Positions 51,315 to 60,943 of a stretch of 64,000 nt of DNA are shown piece after piece; position 1 is the first letter of the stretch, and each line of letters begins with the position of its first letter. A program made the position numbers and the translations under genes. The DNA comes from JASGDN01 sp049841275 (GTDB lineage: Bacteria; Chloroflexota; Chloroflexia; Thermomicrobiales; UBA6265), in the NCBI GenBank assembly GCA_049841275.1, contig JASGDN010000091.1:1-64000 (forward strand). Direction: 5' to 3'. Under the pieces are notes generated by a model. That model ran no database searches and had not been told where the DNA came from. It saw only the letters and a program-made list of their open reading frames with translations.

Positions 51315-52943
51315 ATGCAAGACGCTCGTCCATCCTCCGATCTCTCCCGTCGTCGCCTGCTTCAGGCTGCCGGGGCTGTGTCCGTGGCCGGTGTAGCGGT
51401 CGGCATGCCGGGGCTTGTTGCGGCCCAGGCAACGCCGGAAGCATCCCCGGCGGCGTCCGGTGCGCGCAGTGCCGGGTCCTGGTTCGTCGTTTCCGCACAA
51501 AATGAAGCGGGCGGCTATACGACGAGTGCGGACATCTTCGAGGTGTATTCCGGCGTCACGCTGGAGAAGCTCGGCGGGTTCCGCGCTCCCGGCACGACTG
51601 GTATGTGCGTGACTGCGGACCCCGCCAGAATCGTGCTTGCCACGCAGACCGGCGCGGCCATCTTCGATCTCGAGACTGGGAAGGTGCGGGATGTCGACCT
51701 GAACGGTGGCGCTTTCAGCGCACCAGTGTGGTTGCCCGATCCGCGGGTCTTCCGGCTTGCACCCCCTGGTTGGGCGGTCCTGCGGGCGACGGACGCCTCG
51801 CAGTGCTGGCTGGTCGACCTGGACGATGCCTCGGCGGTCGATCTCTCCGCGCTCTTCGCGAAGCAGGGGAATGCCCCTACCTTCCCGGCGGTGATCTTCT
51901 CGCCGGACGGCTCGATGGCGGCGGCGCGAGTGGATGAGGCAGGCGCCGTGCTGTTCGATCCCGCGCAGCCCGATGGATTCCGCCGGCTCGATGGCGGCAA
52001 GGCGGGATCGGTGGCGGGCGTGCCGGCCTTCTCGGCGTCTGGCGAACACATCACATACACCGTCGCGGAGAGCTCGCAGGCCACCGAGGCGCGGGTCGTG
52101 ATCGAATCGGTTGCCGATGGCACGATCGTCGCGGAGATCGGTGGGGTCACCCCCGCCGCCTTCAGTGCCTTCCTCATCGATTCCGAGTCCACGGTCCTGC
52201 TCATGGGTGACAGCGCCACCGCTGTGATCGACACGGCGACCGGCCGCGATCTGATCGATGTCGATTCGAGTCCATCGCCCTACGGATACGGGTTTTCGTC
52301 TGACGGACGCTACGTGCTCGCCGGAGCGTCCGACATGACCGGCGAGGAGATCCGGTGGCAGAAGCTGGACCTCGAGTCTGGCGAGGCCGAGGACATCCCC
52401 GAGATCGAGGCGCTGACCTTCTATAACGGCAGTTATGGCGGTGACGTCGAGTACACGCTCTTCGGTCCGCCATACCTCTCGGGAGGGGAGGAAGTCGTCG
52501 ATGCGCTGGTCGGGTTCAGCACCGAGACGATGCAGGCGACGCCATTGCTGGACGATGTCAGCAGCTGGGGCCTGAGCTATGGCTACTCCACGTCCGCCGA
52601 CAGCACCATTGCGTTGTACGTCGAATACGATGCCATGCTGATGAACGTCGGAACCGGGGAAGTCACCACGTTTCCGGGCATCACCACCGGATCCAGTGCG
52701 CACGGTTCGTTCGTGAGCCCCGATGGAACGAAGGTGGCCATCTCGCAGTGGGATTCTACCGGGTCCGGCACCCAGCAGGTGCTGATGATCGACGTGAAGG
52801 GCGGCGGCGAACCGGAGCCGTTCGTCGATGGGGTGATCTGGATCTGGGCGGGTGCCGTGCCGGAGGAGACCGCGAGTGCGCAGCGTGGCTTGCTGGCTGG
52901 CGGCATGCGCTGGACCGGGCTCCGGAAGATCGATCGTCGTTGA
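51315..52943 (+). CDS. Tat-exported WD40/YVTN-like beta-propeller protein
   Basis: 542 residues. DLSRRRLLQAAGAVSVAGVAVG is a Tat signal followed by a QATPEASPAASGA linker, a style repeated in several exported proteins here. The mature part has about seven four-stranded blades with SPDGSMAAARV, SSDGRYVLAG and SPDGTKVAIS elements, as in TolB/YVTN propellers. No enzymatic motif is visible; a binding or scaffolding role outside the membrane is likely. AAAGGA 9 bases before 51315 fixes the start. Confidence 0.75.
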   Translation: MQDARPSSDLSRRRLLQAAGAVSVAGVAVGMPGLVAAQATPEASPAASGARSAGSWFVVSAQNEAGGYTTSADIFEVYSGVTLEKLGGFRAPGTTGMCVTADPARIVLATQTGAAIFDLETGKVRDVDLNGGAFSAPVWLPDPRVFRLAPPGWAVLRATDASQCWLVDLDDASAVDLSALFAKQGNAPTFPAVIFSPDGSMAAARVDEAGAVLFDPAQPDGFRRLDGGKAGSVAGVPAFSASGEHITYTVAESSQATEARVVIESVADGTIVAEIGGVTPAAFSAFLIDSESTVLLMGDSATAVIDTATGRDLIDVDSSPSPYGYGFSSDGRYVLAGASDMTGEEIRWQKLDLESGEAEDIPEIEALTFYNGSYGGDVEYTLFGPPYLSGGEEVVDALVGFSTETMQATPLLDDVSSWGLSYGYSTSADSTIALYVEYDAMLMNVGTGEVTTFPGITTGSSAHGSFVSPDGTKVAISQWDSTGSGTQQVLMIDVKGGGEPEPFVDGVIWIWAGAVPEETASAQRGLLAGGMRWTGLRKIDRR

Positions 52944-53078
52944 GCGGGAGGAGCAGACGGTGCTTCAGGGATAGCGGCAGGGACGATCGGGGAGGAAGGG
53001 CCAACCATCTGGTGGACTATTTTCGGAACCTGAACCACAATAAAGCGAAGACGATGGGATAGACATAAGGATGGATCC

Positions 53079-53414
53079 GTGTCCGCATTGCGTAAACAAT
53101 CCGCTCCGGTTGTGAAGCTGGCCCCAAAACCCATGCCAAGTTGCTCGAATTCTCGAGGGAAGACGACCGATCGATGGGTGAAATCGTGGCTTATCTGGTC
53201 GATCGCTACGAACGGGAGCGGTTCTGGAAGCAAGTTCGTGCCGATTACGCCCGGCTGAAAGCGGACCCTGTGGCCTGGAGCGACTATATCGACGAGGTTG
53301 AGGCCTGGGACACGCTTTCCGGTGACGGCCTTGAACGTGAAGCGCCGTACTACACGGCAGAGGAAGAGAGAGATTCTTGCCAAAGCCGCCGAGCGACGAG
53401 CCCATGGAGGGTGA
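53079..53414 (+). pseudogene. MazE/RHH-like antitoxin gene with frameshifts
   Basis: A GTG at 53079 with AAGGA upstream opens a frame giving VKLAPK. The match then continues one frame over as THAKLLEFSREDDRSMGEIV, so a base is missing near the CCCCAAAACCC run at about 53122-53132. The middle part, up to EAPYYTAEEER, resembles antitoxins that precede MazF toxins. Near the GAGAGAGA run (about 53363-53372) the frame apparently changes back, giving ILAKAAERRAHGG and a TGA at 53412-53414 that overlaps the toxin ATG. At least one, probably two, frameshifts interrupt it. Confidence 0.6.
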
Positions 53415-53758
53415 CATCTGGGATGTCCGTCTTGGTCCTGGGTTGAGTCCCGAGCAGACCGGTATCCGGCCAGCCCTCGTGATCTCCAACGACTGGTTCA
53501 ACGGAACCGAGAATTTCCTCCACATCATTGTGCCTATTACCCGGAACGGATCGCGGGGTGACATCGCAGTACAGGATCAGCGGCCGCGAGGGTGGACTCA
53601 GCAAGAACTCGGTCATTATGTGCGAGCAGATCCGCTCGGTCAGTTCGTTGCGCTTTTTGCAGAAGCGCGGTGCGGTCAGTCATGAAACACTGGATAACGT
53701 CCGCCGGATAATTGACCTGTGTGTCGAGGAAATCCCATTCGACGGAGATGCGGAGTAG
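53404..53758 (+). pseudogene. MazF/PemK-like toxin gene with a +1 frameshift
   Basis: From ATG 53404 the frame encodes the MazF start EGDIWDVRLGPG, EQTGIRPALVISND and IIVPITRNGSRG. Near 53580-53592 it leaves the family frame; the next frame carries the expected EGGLSKNSVIMCEQIRSVS and the C-terminal helix KRGAVSHETLDNVRRIIDL. One extra base in the CGGCCGCGAGG stretch accounts for this. The natural toxin would be about 118 residues and cut RNA. As written it is a truncated, fused or inactive toxin unless ribosomal slippage rescues it. Confidence 0.75.
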
Positions 53759-53824
53759 CAGGCTTTCCCCGATTTGAGTGCAGTTCGAAGAGATATTCCG
53801 AAGACATTGGAATGGGTTGGCATG

Positions 53825-55003
53825 TCAGTCAGCGTCACGATGTTCGTCAAGCTCCGGCCGGAGTGACAGAAAGAAACGCTGGATACTCTCAGCCACAATG
53901 TCTGGGCGTTCGGCTGCCGGAAAATGCCCGGCCGGCACCTCGGCCCACTGGCGGATATCCGTGTGCAAGCGTCCGACAAACTCCCGCGGTGGACAACTGG
54001 CTGGATCGTGAGTTGCAAGCAGGACGCCGGTTGGAACCACGATCCGGTCGTCCGGGGTCAGGGCAGCAGGAGGCTCGGCATAGTAGCGGTTGGCGTCATC
54101 GATCGTCTCGGTAATCCAGTAGACCATGATCGTTGTCAGCAGGTCGTCATAAGCAATGCGGTCGCCCAGGCTCTCATTGGGCGGTGAGGTCCATGCATAC
54201 CACTTGTCCAGAATCCAGGCAGCCAACCCGGCCGGAGAGTCGTTGAGCGCGTAGGCCAATGCCCGATGCTTCGTTTCGAGGATGAACGCATACGCGCCTT
54301 CGCGCCGGCGCCATTCCTGTTTCACTGCGAGAAATACGCGTTCGTCCTCGTTCAGCTCTGGAGAATCCGGCCCGAATACCGGCCCTGGGTTTCCCGGACT
54401 GCTGGTGTGATAGCCGATCACATGCTCTGGATAGTCGAGGCAGAGATAGCCGGAAACGCTCGCCCCGATATCGTAGGCGTGGATACCGAAGCGCTCGTAT
54501 CCGAGCTGAGCCATCAATTTGGCGAAGATCCTGCCCACTGCCCGGTCCTCGAACCCGACTCGATCCGCTGCTGGAGAGAATCCGTGACCCGGAATCGACG
54601 GTGCGACCACGTCGAACGCCTGGCTCGGGTCGAGGCCGTGGTCTTCCGGATTGGTAAGCCGATCGATCAGATCCAGGAATTCGAACGGCGTGCTGGGGTA
54701 CCCATGGACGAGCAGGAGTGGAGTCGGATCGGGCCCCTTGCCCCGGATATGGAGAAAGTGGATCGGAAGCCCGTCGATCTCGATCCGGAAGTTGGGCACG
54801 GTGTTGAGACGTGCTTCGTGGCTCCGCCAGTCATACACCGTGCGCCAGGAATCGACGAGCTCCCGAAGGACCGCATCCGAGACGCCATACGACCAACCTG
54901 TTGCGAGCCGGTCGTCCGTCCATCTGGTTCGAGCGAGACGATCGTCCAGGTCGTCGAGGAGGGGCTGGGGAACATGCAGGATGAATGGCTGCACGTCTGT
55001 CAT
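53825..55003 (-). CDS. Epoxide-hydrolase-like alpha/beta hydrolase with EHN domain
   Basis: 392 residues. The first 90 are an epoxide hydrolase N-terminal (EHN) domain (ILHVPQPLLDDLDDRLARTRW), followed by the alpha/beta hydrolase core with oxyanion motif LVHGYPSTPFEF. The nucleophile is Asp178 in HAYDIGASVSG and the catalytic histidine is in PAGHFPAAERP. The nucleophile elbow is YDIG rather than GDWG. It probably opens epoxides or cleaves related esters. It is divergent from an exported protein. Confidence 0.85.
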   Translation of the reverse strand: MTDVQPFILHVPQPLLDDLDDRLARTRWTDDRLATGWSYGVSDAVLRELVDSWRTVYDWRSHEARLNTVPNFRIEIDGLPIHFLHIRGKGPDPTPLLLVHGYPSTPFEFLDLIDRLTNPEDHGLDPSQAFDVVAPSIPGHGFSPAADRVGFEDRAVGRIFAKLMAQLGYERFGIHAYDIGASVSGYLCLDYPEHVIGYHTSSPGNPGPVFGPDSPELNEDERVFLAVKQEWRRREGAYAFILETKHRALAYALNDSPAGLAAWILDKWYAWTSPPNESLGDRIAYDDLLTTIMVYWITETIDDANRYYAEPPAALTPDDRIVVPTGVLLATHDPASCPPREFVGRLHTDIRQWAEVPAGHFPAAERPDIVAESIQRFFLSLRPELDEHRDAD

Positions 55004-55298
55004 GCGAATACCTCAAGTGTGTCGATCGGATTTCCAAATGGGTAGGGAGCAACAACGATCGCCTTCGTGGGTTCCGAGATCGTCAACTGTCATCCTCGCC
55101 GGAACATGGGACAAATGCTGTCCGGTTTCCAGCCAGGGCGTTGAACGAGGACAGGACGCGTTGGGTTCACCAGCACGTCACGTACTCGCCTGATCCTCTC
55201 CGGTGGTGGGGTTGGAGTACATGTTCCAGAACCTGGCCGGTATGACGGTGCCCGATTACGTTCCGGAACGTTCATCCAGCGATTGTCGTTCTCCCTGC

Positions 55299-55913
55299 AT
55301 GAACGCTCGCATGACTTCACCGCTCTCACGCCGACGGCTCCTGGCCCTCGCCGCGCTGTCCGGTATGGCATCCCGGGCTGACTGGGGTGACGTCCGTGCG
55401 TCGGGAACGATGTGTGATCCGCTCCACCTGGCCGGACGACGATTCATCGCTCGTTCCAGGGCCAACGATGTCAGCACGTTGACGGTGATCGTCCGCGAAC
55501 ATGCAACCGAACGCATCGCGGCGGAGAGCCCTCGTGCGATCTTCACACAGGAGATCGAATCGATAGCGGATATCGAGGCGTCGATCCTCCGCGTCTCATC
55601 GATCGCGATCGACGAACCCGTGGGAATCGATGGCCGCTGGACTATCGTCGCTGGCGCCGCCGCGGTCGAGACCTGGCATCGCGGCATCTTTTTCGCCGTG
55701 GACCGAGTTTCCTGGAGTATCGTCGCGACCTGGTTCGATACACGTACCGATTCGGCATTGCCGGTCGATCTCGCCGCGATGGTGACTGATCGCTACCTGG
55801 CCCGCTATCCAGAGGGAACGCCCGTGAATCCCGATCTGTGGGAACTGCTCCCCGACGAGCGTGATCTCGAAGGCGCTTTTCGCCTCCACGAGTCCTTCGA
55901 CCGGGAGAGTTGA
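55299..55913 (+). CDS. Tat-exported protein of unknown function
   Basis: About 204 residues from ATG 55299 (ATG 55311 is also possible; neither has a clear ribosome site). PLSRRRLLALAALSGMAS is a Tat signal. The mature domain is mainly beta-strand with a few charged loops (FFAVDRVSWSIVATWFD), resembling a small lipocalin- or NTF2-like fold by pattern only. No family assigned. It ends before a strong terminator. Confidence 0.55.
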   Translation: MNARMTSPLSRRRLLALAALSGMASRADWGDVRASGTMCDPLHLAGRRFIARSRANDVSTLTVIVREHATERIAAESPRAIFTQEIESIADIEASILRVSSIAIDEPVGIDGRWTIVAGAAAVETWHRGIFFAVDRVSWSIVATWFDTRTDSALPVDLAAMVTDRYLARYPEGTPVNPDLWELLPDERDLEGAFRLHESFDRES

Positions 55914-55957
55914 TACGGAATCCGGATAGACGAGCGGCGTTCTGTTTGGCCACGGCC

Positions 55958-55978
55958 GGACCGGCCTCGTGTCGGTCC
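55958..55978. repeat. REP-like palindrome, copy 1
   Basis: 21-base near-palindrome GGACCGGCCTCGTGTCGGTCC. Two further copies lie at 62452-62472 and 62498-62518, 6.5 kb away, in other intergenic sequence. Confidence 0.7.
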
Positions 55979-56048
55979 GCGTACACGTCCAGCGGAATCG
56001 CGCCAATTCATCCGGACTTGGCATGGTTCCTGCCAGGATCACGAGATA

Positions 56049-56085
56049 CACAGAACGGGGAGGGCACTGCCCTCCCCGTTCTGTG
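56049..56085. terminator. Bidirectional terminator
   Basis: Perfect 18-bp arms CACAGAACGGGGAGGGCA and complement around a single central base. It lies between the convergent exported-protein and RND genes. Confidence 0.85.
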
Positions 56086-56112
56086 TTCCGTACGTCTGGA
56101 TCGAATCGGGAC

Positions 56113-59100
56113 TTACGCCGGGGCGTTTCCGGACGACGCGGCAGCCTTCGCGGCTTCCCGCTCCGCGCGTTCGCGGGCGAGGCGCTCGGCTCGCTCGGCT
56201 TCCTTGCGATCCTTCTTCGCCTGGCGGCGATCCTGCCAGCTGCCGATCAACTCGTAGATCACGGGCACCACGATCAGCGTTAGCAGGGTCGAGGTCAGGA
56301 GGCCGCCGATCACCACCACCGCGAGGTCCGAGGCGATGATCGCGCCGCCCTCCTTGCTCAGCGCCAGCGGGATGAGCGCCAGGATCGTCGCCACCGCCGT
56401 CATCAGGATCGGGCGCAGGCGCGTCTTGCCACCCTCGATCAGGGCGTCGCGGAGTGAGAGGCCGCGGTTGTGCCGCAGTTCGATCACGAACTCCAGGAGG
56501 ACGATCGCGTTCGTCACCACGATGCCGATCAGCATCAGCACGCCGATCAGGGCGGGCAGCCCGAGCGTCTTGCCGGTCAGGAGCAGCGCCAGGATCACCC
56601 CGATCACCGCGAGCGGCAGGCTGAAGAGGATCACGAACGGCGTCGTCAGCGATCCGAAGCTCGCCACCATGATGATGTAGACCGCCGCGATGGCAACCAG
56701 CATGGCGATGCCCATCGAGGTGAACGCATCGCCCTGGTCCGCACCGATGCCGCCGATCGAGACATCCACGCCATCCGGCGCCTGGTAGTCATTCACGATC
56801 TTGGAGACATCTGCGTTCACGCCGCCCGTCTCGTCCGAGGTGATCGTGCCGGAGACCGTCGCCGAGCGGGCACCGTCGATGCGGCTTACCTGCACCGGGC
56901 CGTCCACCTGCTCGATTGTCGCGATCTGGCCGAGCGTCACCGTGCCACCGCCCGCGACCGGCAGCTTGGCGAGGGCGTCCTTCGAGTCCGCGCCGCTGAC
57001 GATGAGCTGCACCGGGAAGGTGCCGTTCTCCAGCGTGATGACGCCAGCGCTCGACCCGCTCAGCGCGTTCCGGACGAACGTGCCGACCTGCGCGGTCGTC
57101 GTGCCGGCAGCCGCGGCCTTCTGCGTATCGATCGTCACCTGCAGTTCCGGCTTGGCGGCGACCACGTCGTTCTCGACGTTGGCGAGGTTCTTCACGCCCT
57201 GCAGCTTGCCCGTCAGGTCGTTTGCCGCCTGCGAGACCGCCGCGTAGTCCGTCCCGGAGATGACGATCTGGATGTTCGATCCGCCTTGCGAATCGAGGTT
57301 GGACACGCTGATCTTCGCGCCGTTCGCCTTGCTTTCGAGCGCGGAGCGCACGTCGTTCAACGTCTGGTTCAGGTCGACGCTGTCGTCGAAGACCACCGTC
57401 ATCGTCGCGCGGCTGCCGCTTGCTCCTGTCAGGGCGGCGGTGAGGTCGTCGCCACCGATCTGCGTCTGCAGCGAATCGACGTTCGCAGTGTCCTTGATTA
57501 CCTGCTCCATGCTGGCGATCTGGTCGGTCGTCGCCTTCTGCGAGGTGCCTTCCGGATAGTCGATGACGATGCTCGCGCCCTTCTGGCCGGAGGACGGCAG
57601 GAACGATGTGCCGATCAGCGGCGTCAATCCCAGCGAACCGATGAAGACCACCGCCACCAGCACCAGCGTGATCACCGGATGCAGCAGAGCCTTGCGCAGG
57701 ATCGGCTCGTAGTAGCGGGCGATCCGCGGATGATGGTCCCCCGTCTCGATCTCCGCGCCCTGTGGATGTGCTTTCACGAAGAAGCTCGCCATCACCGGCA
57801 CGATCGTCAGTGCCACCAGCAGCGACGAGAGCAGCGCGAAGGTTACCGTCATCGCGAACGGGCGGAAGATCTCGCCGATCAGGCCGCCCACGAAGGCCAG
57901 CGGCAGGAAGACCGCGACGGTGGTCAGCGTGCTGGCCGTGATCGCCAGCGCCACTTCCTTCGTCCCGTTGATCGTCGCCTGTTTCACCGGTTCGCCGCGC
58001 TTGACGTGCCGGAAGATGCTCTCCAGCACCACGATCGAGTCGTCCACCACGCGGCCGACCGCCACGGCGAGCCCGCCGAGCGTCATGATGTTGAGGGAGA
58101 TGCCCTGCTGCCAGAGGATGACGAACGTGATGAGCATCGAGGTCGGGATCGAGATCGCCGTCACCAGCGTCGAGCGAATGCTGAGCAGGAAGACGAGGAT
58201 CACCACGATCGCGAAGACCGCACCGAGCAGCGCTTCGCGCACCAGCGAGTCGATCGAGCTCTGGATGTACTCCGACTGGTCGAGCAGCGTCGTCACCGAC
58301 ACCTTCGTGCCGGATGCGTCGAGGTCCGACTCGACCTGCTTCAGTTGGTCGCGGACGGCGGCGGCGGTATCGACCGTGTTCGCCCCCTGCGACATGTAGA
58401 CGTTGACGGCGATGCTTGGCGAGCCGTTCGTGCGGGCCACACCGGAGGTGTCCGCCGCAACGACATCGACCTTGGCGATCTCTCCGAGGGTCACCGGCTT
58501 CGGATTCGCCCCCGGTGTCGCGCCCACCACGAGCGCTTTCAGGGCATCGGTGGTCGTGATCTGGCTGCCGACGCGCACCGGCAACGTCGTGGTGCCGTCG
58601 GCGATGGTGCCGGCCGGGATGCTGACGTTGTTCGCCTGCAGCGCGCCGCTCACCTGATCGGAGGTGATGTTGTTCGCCGCCATCTTCTGTGGATCGAGCG
58701 CGATCACCAGCTGGTTCGTGCTGCCGCCGACCACCTCCACGCGGCTGACGCCATCGGCGGAGGAGAGCTTCGGCACGAACTGGGTATCGGCGATCGCCCG
58801 CAGCGCGGAGAGGTCCTTGCCGTCCTCGGACGTGATCGCGAGCTGGATCACCGGGAACTGCTGGAGATTGATGCGCTGGATCTTCGGCTGCTGGGCGCCG
58901 CTCGGAAGGGAGACGTTCCCGATCGCTTCCGAGATGTCCTGCTGCGCCTTCGCCATGTCCTGGCCGTAGTTGAACTCGGCCACGATGACGGAGAAGCCTT
59001 CCGACGACTGCGCCTGCACCGATTTCATGCCCTGGATGCCGGTGAGGGCGTTGGACATCGGTTGCGAGATGGTGCTGTCCACCGTTTCCGGACCGGCGCC

Positions 59101-59259
59101 CGGCTGCACGGTGATGACGGTGATGATGGGGATCTCGAAGTTCGGCAGCAGTTCGCTGCGGAGTCGCGTCACCCCGAACGCGCCAGCAAGCACGATCAGG
59201 ATGGCCAGCAGCACCACGACGGCGCGCTGCCTGAGCGAGAGGACGGTCAACCTGTACAC
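56113..59259 (-). CDS. RND-family efflux transporter, HAE1/AcrB-type
   Basis: 1048 residues, twelve transmembrane helices and two large periplasmic loops. The proton-relay aspartates are Asp406 and Asp407 in VVDDSIVVLE of the fourth helix. FVLAIVVILVFLLSIR-like and GLAVAVGR blocks and the mirrored second half are as in AcrB and SwrC. The C-terminus is a charged Ala/Glu/Arg-rich helix. The GTG at 59259 with AAGGA is the start. No adaptor (HlyD/MFP) gene is adjacent, as is often the case in organisms with a single or atypical outer membrane. Confidence 0.9.
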   Translation of the reverse strand: MYRLTVLSLRQRAVVVLLAILIVLAGAFGVTRLRSELLPNFEIPIITVITVQPGAGPETVDSTISQPMSNALTGIQGMKSVQAQSSEGFSVIVAEFNYGQDMAKAQQDISEAIGNVSLPSGAQQPKIQRINLQQFPVIQLAITSEDGKDLSALRAIADTQFVPKLSSADGVSRVEVVGGSTNQLVIALDPQKMAANNITSDQVSGALQANNVSIPAGTIADGTTTLPVRVGSQITTTDALKALVVGATPGANPKPVTLGEIAKVDVVAADTSGVARTNGSPSIAVNVYMSQGANTVDTAAAVRDQLKQVESDLDASGTKVSVTTLLDQSEYIQSSIDSLVREALLGAVFAIVVILVFLLSIRSTLVTAISIPTSMLITFVILWQQGISLNIMTLGGLAVAVGRVVDDSIVVLESIFRHVKRGEPVKQATINGTKEVALAITASTLTTVAVFLPLAFVGGLIGEIFRPFAMTVTFALLSSLLVALTIVPVMASFFVKAHPQGAEIETGDHHPRIARYYEPILRKALLHPVITLVLVAVVFIGSLGLTPLIGTSFLPSSGQKGASIVIDYPEGTSQKATTDQIASMEQVIKDTANVDSLQTQIGGDDLTAALTGASGSRATMTVVFDDSVDLNQTLNDVRSALESKANGAKISVSNLDSQGGSNIQIVISGTDYAAVSQAANDLTGKLQGVKNLANVENDVVAAKPELQVTIDTQKAAAAGTTTAQVGTFVRNALSGSSAGVITLENGTFPVQLIVSGADSKDALAKLPVAGGGTVTLGQIATIEQVDGPVQVSRIDGARSATVSGTITSDETGGVNADVSKIVNDYQAPDGVDVSIGGIGADQGDAFTSMGIAMLVAIAAVYIIMVASFGSLTTPFVILFSLPLAVIGVILALLLTGKTLGLPALIGVLMLIGIVVTNAIVLLEFVIELRHNRGLSLRDALIEGGKTRLRPILMTAVATILALIPLALSKEGGAIIASDLAVVVIGGLLTSTLLTLIVVPVIYELIGSWQDRRQAKKDRKEAERAERLARERAEREAAKAAASSGNAPA

Positions 59260-59551
59260 CGGGGGATTCCTTCCAGCGACGCACGTCGTTGACCGATGCG
59301 GGAGCGGCGGTGACGCGCGAAGACTTTTGACATCGCGGCTCGGCGCCTGCCTGGCGCGCTGGGCAGATGTCGGACCCATGCGTGAAAGATTCTACAAACG
59401 GGGTGGGCGGGAATCGCGGAATCGGCGTGAAGCGATTGCGTCATTTCTGTGTCACGTTCGATCGACGCCGGGCCGGGGCCGGCTGGACGCGCCGGGTATG
59501 ATGGTCGTCCCTGCCGTTGCGAGAGGATCAATCCCCAATCCGGAGCTGCCC

Positions 59552-60079
59552 ATGAATGAGTCCCCCGATCCCGTTGCTCATGCTCGTGCGCTTGGCGAAG
59601 CGGCCGGGCGCATCCTGGCCGACCTTGCAATCGCGGACCTGGTTGCACCGTATGGCGAGCTGATCCGGATCGGCAGCAACGCCGCCGGGCTGATGGCGGT
59701 GCCGGACATCGACCTTGGCGTGCGCTGCCCGGTTCTGGACGCGGCGTCGGTCTTCGCGGTGGCCGGGCAGCTCTTCGCGCATCCGTGCGTGCAGTGCGTG
59801 CAGGTCAACGACGAGCGGCCGCCCTATCAGTCGATGCCGGGCCCCGAGAACGAGAGTATCTATTGCAAGATCCGGTATTGCGAGGAGCAAAGGCGCGACC
59901 GTGAGTGGAAGATCGACCTCTGGTATTTTCCGGCGGATGCGCCGCGTCCCGAACTGCCGCTGCGTGACCGGCTGCTGGCCGCGAGCGATCAGGAACGCGC
60001 GACGATCCTCCGCCTGAAGCACGCCCTGCTCGCCGAGGTCGTCCGGGCGATGGTCGGTGGAAGGGGAGTTTCGGCCTGA
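59552..60079 (+). CDS. Nucleotidyltransferase-like protein
   Basis: 175 residues. IRIGSNAAGLMAVPDIDLGV places a GS and a D-x-D in the order of the nucleotidyltransferase fold, although the third acidic residue is not certain. KIDLWYF may provide it. No substrate is inferred; it resembles small nucleotidyltransferase-family proteins of unknown role. Its TGA overlaps the ATG of the Nudix gene (TGATG), so the two are coupled. GGAG precedes the ATG at 59552. Confidence 0.6.
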   Translation: MNESPDPVAHARALGEAAGRILADLAIADLVAPYGELIRIGSNAAGLMAVPDIDLGVRCPVLDAASVFAVAGQLFAHPCVQCVQVNDERPPYQSMPGPENESIYCKIRYCEEQRRDREWKIDLWYFPADAPRPELPLRDRLLAASDQERATILRLKHALLAEVVRAMVGGRGVSA

Positions 60080-60498
60080 TGGGAACGCGCACGAATGTCT
60101 CCGTGCGGGCGTTGTTGCGCGATGGGGAGGGGCGGCTCGTGCTGATCCGTCGCGTGCGGCCCGGACGCGATCCCTACTGGGTGGCGCCGGGCGGTGGGGT
60201 GGAGACGGACGATCCTTCGCTGGAAGACGCCCTGCGCCGGGAGTTGCGTGAGGAACTGGGCGCCGAGGTGGCGCTCGGTGAGGTCATCGCAACGTGGATG
60301 GACCATGATGTGACCACACACCTCTTTGCGGCGACGCTGGTCTCCATGGACGAATCGCTCCGGCATGGCCCCGAACTGACCAACCCCGATCCGGCGCGCG
60401 GAACCTATGAGATCGTCCGCGTCCCCGCTACACGGGAGGCGCTTTCCGCCATCAACCTCGTGCCGGAACAGGTGCGCAGTATGGCGGTCTGTCCCTGA
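60079..60498 (+). CDS. Nudix hydrolase
   Basis: 139 residues with a Nudix box GGGVETDDPSLEDALRREL followed by REELG. The catalytic REL-REE part is intact, but the first glutamate of the canonical GX5EX7 pattern is replaced and one extra residue appears in the helix lead. It should cleave a nucleoside diphosphate linked to another group, substrate unknown. Coupled to the preceding nucleotidyltransferase-like gene, a pairing that suggests nucleotide metabolism or a nucleotide-modifying toxin pathway. Confidence 0.82.
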   Translation: MGTRTNVSVRALLRDGEGRLVLIRRVRPGRDPYWVAPGGGVETDDPSLEDALRRELREELGAEVALGEVIATWMDHDVTTHLFAATLVSMDESLRHGPELTNPDPARGTYEIVRVPATREALSAINLVPEQVRSMAVCP

Positions 60499-60943
60499 CT
60501 GGACATGACCCGGTCGATCTTCCCGTGTCGAGGCGGCAGGTCCCCAGTCCCGCCCTCATCGACTCGATCCGTCAGCGCGTGGTAGTGCGCCGTACGCTGT
60601 GAGTTGTGCGCGTGTATCCGCATTGCGGTGTGTGCTGGGCGTGCCCGGTGCGGGACTTTCGTCCCGGTGAAGTCCGCCCGGAACCCCGTTACGATGCCCT
60701 GCCCTGGCCGGGTTTGCGTTCGCCCGTATTGGCCCGACTACTGACTGCTGCTTCCCGGCGTTACTCTGCGAAGTCGGTGGTCTAGTGTGATGCACTGGAT
60801 GAGGGAATTGAGTTCGCGGGCTTCCTTCGCCTAGGCATCGGCCATGCCGAGCAGGGTCCTCACGTCGAGCGTGGTGAGCGACCGACGTTCCGTCCGGGCG
60901 AAGCGATCGATGGGTGAAGACGTGGAGTTTCGGCGAGCCGCTT
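60499..60943. other. Intergenic region with a possible gene remnant
   Basis: 445 bases. On the minus strand 60834-60940 reads SPIDRFARTERRSLTTLDVRT then LLGMADA and a stop, which looks like the C-terminal tail of a lost gene. The rest gives no coherent frame. Confidence 0.3.

Noticed and set aside
56470..59292. 940-codon open frame opposite the RND exporter
   Set aside because: Same antisense artefact: low-complexity Arg/Asp/His-rich translation lying entirely over a clear transporter gene.
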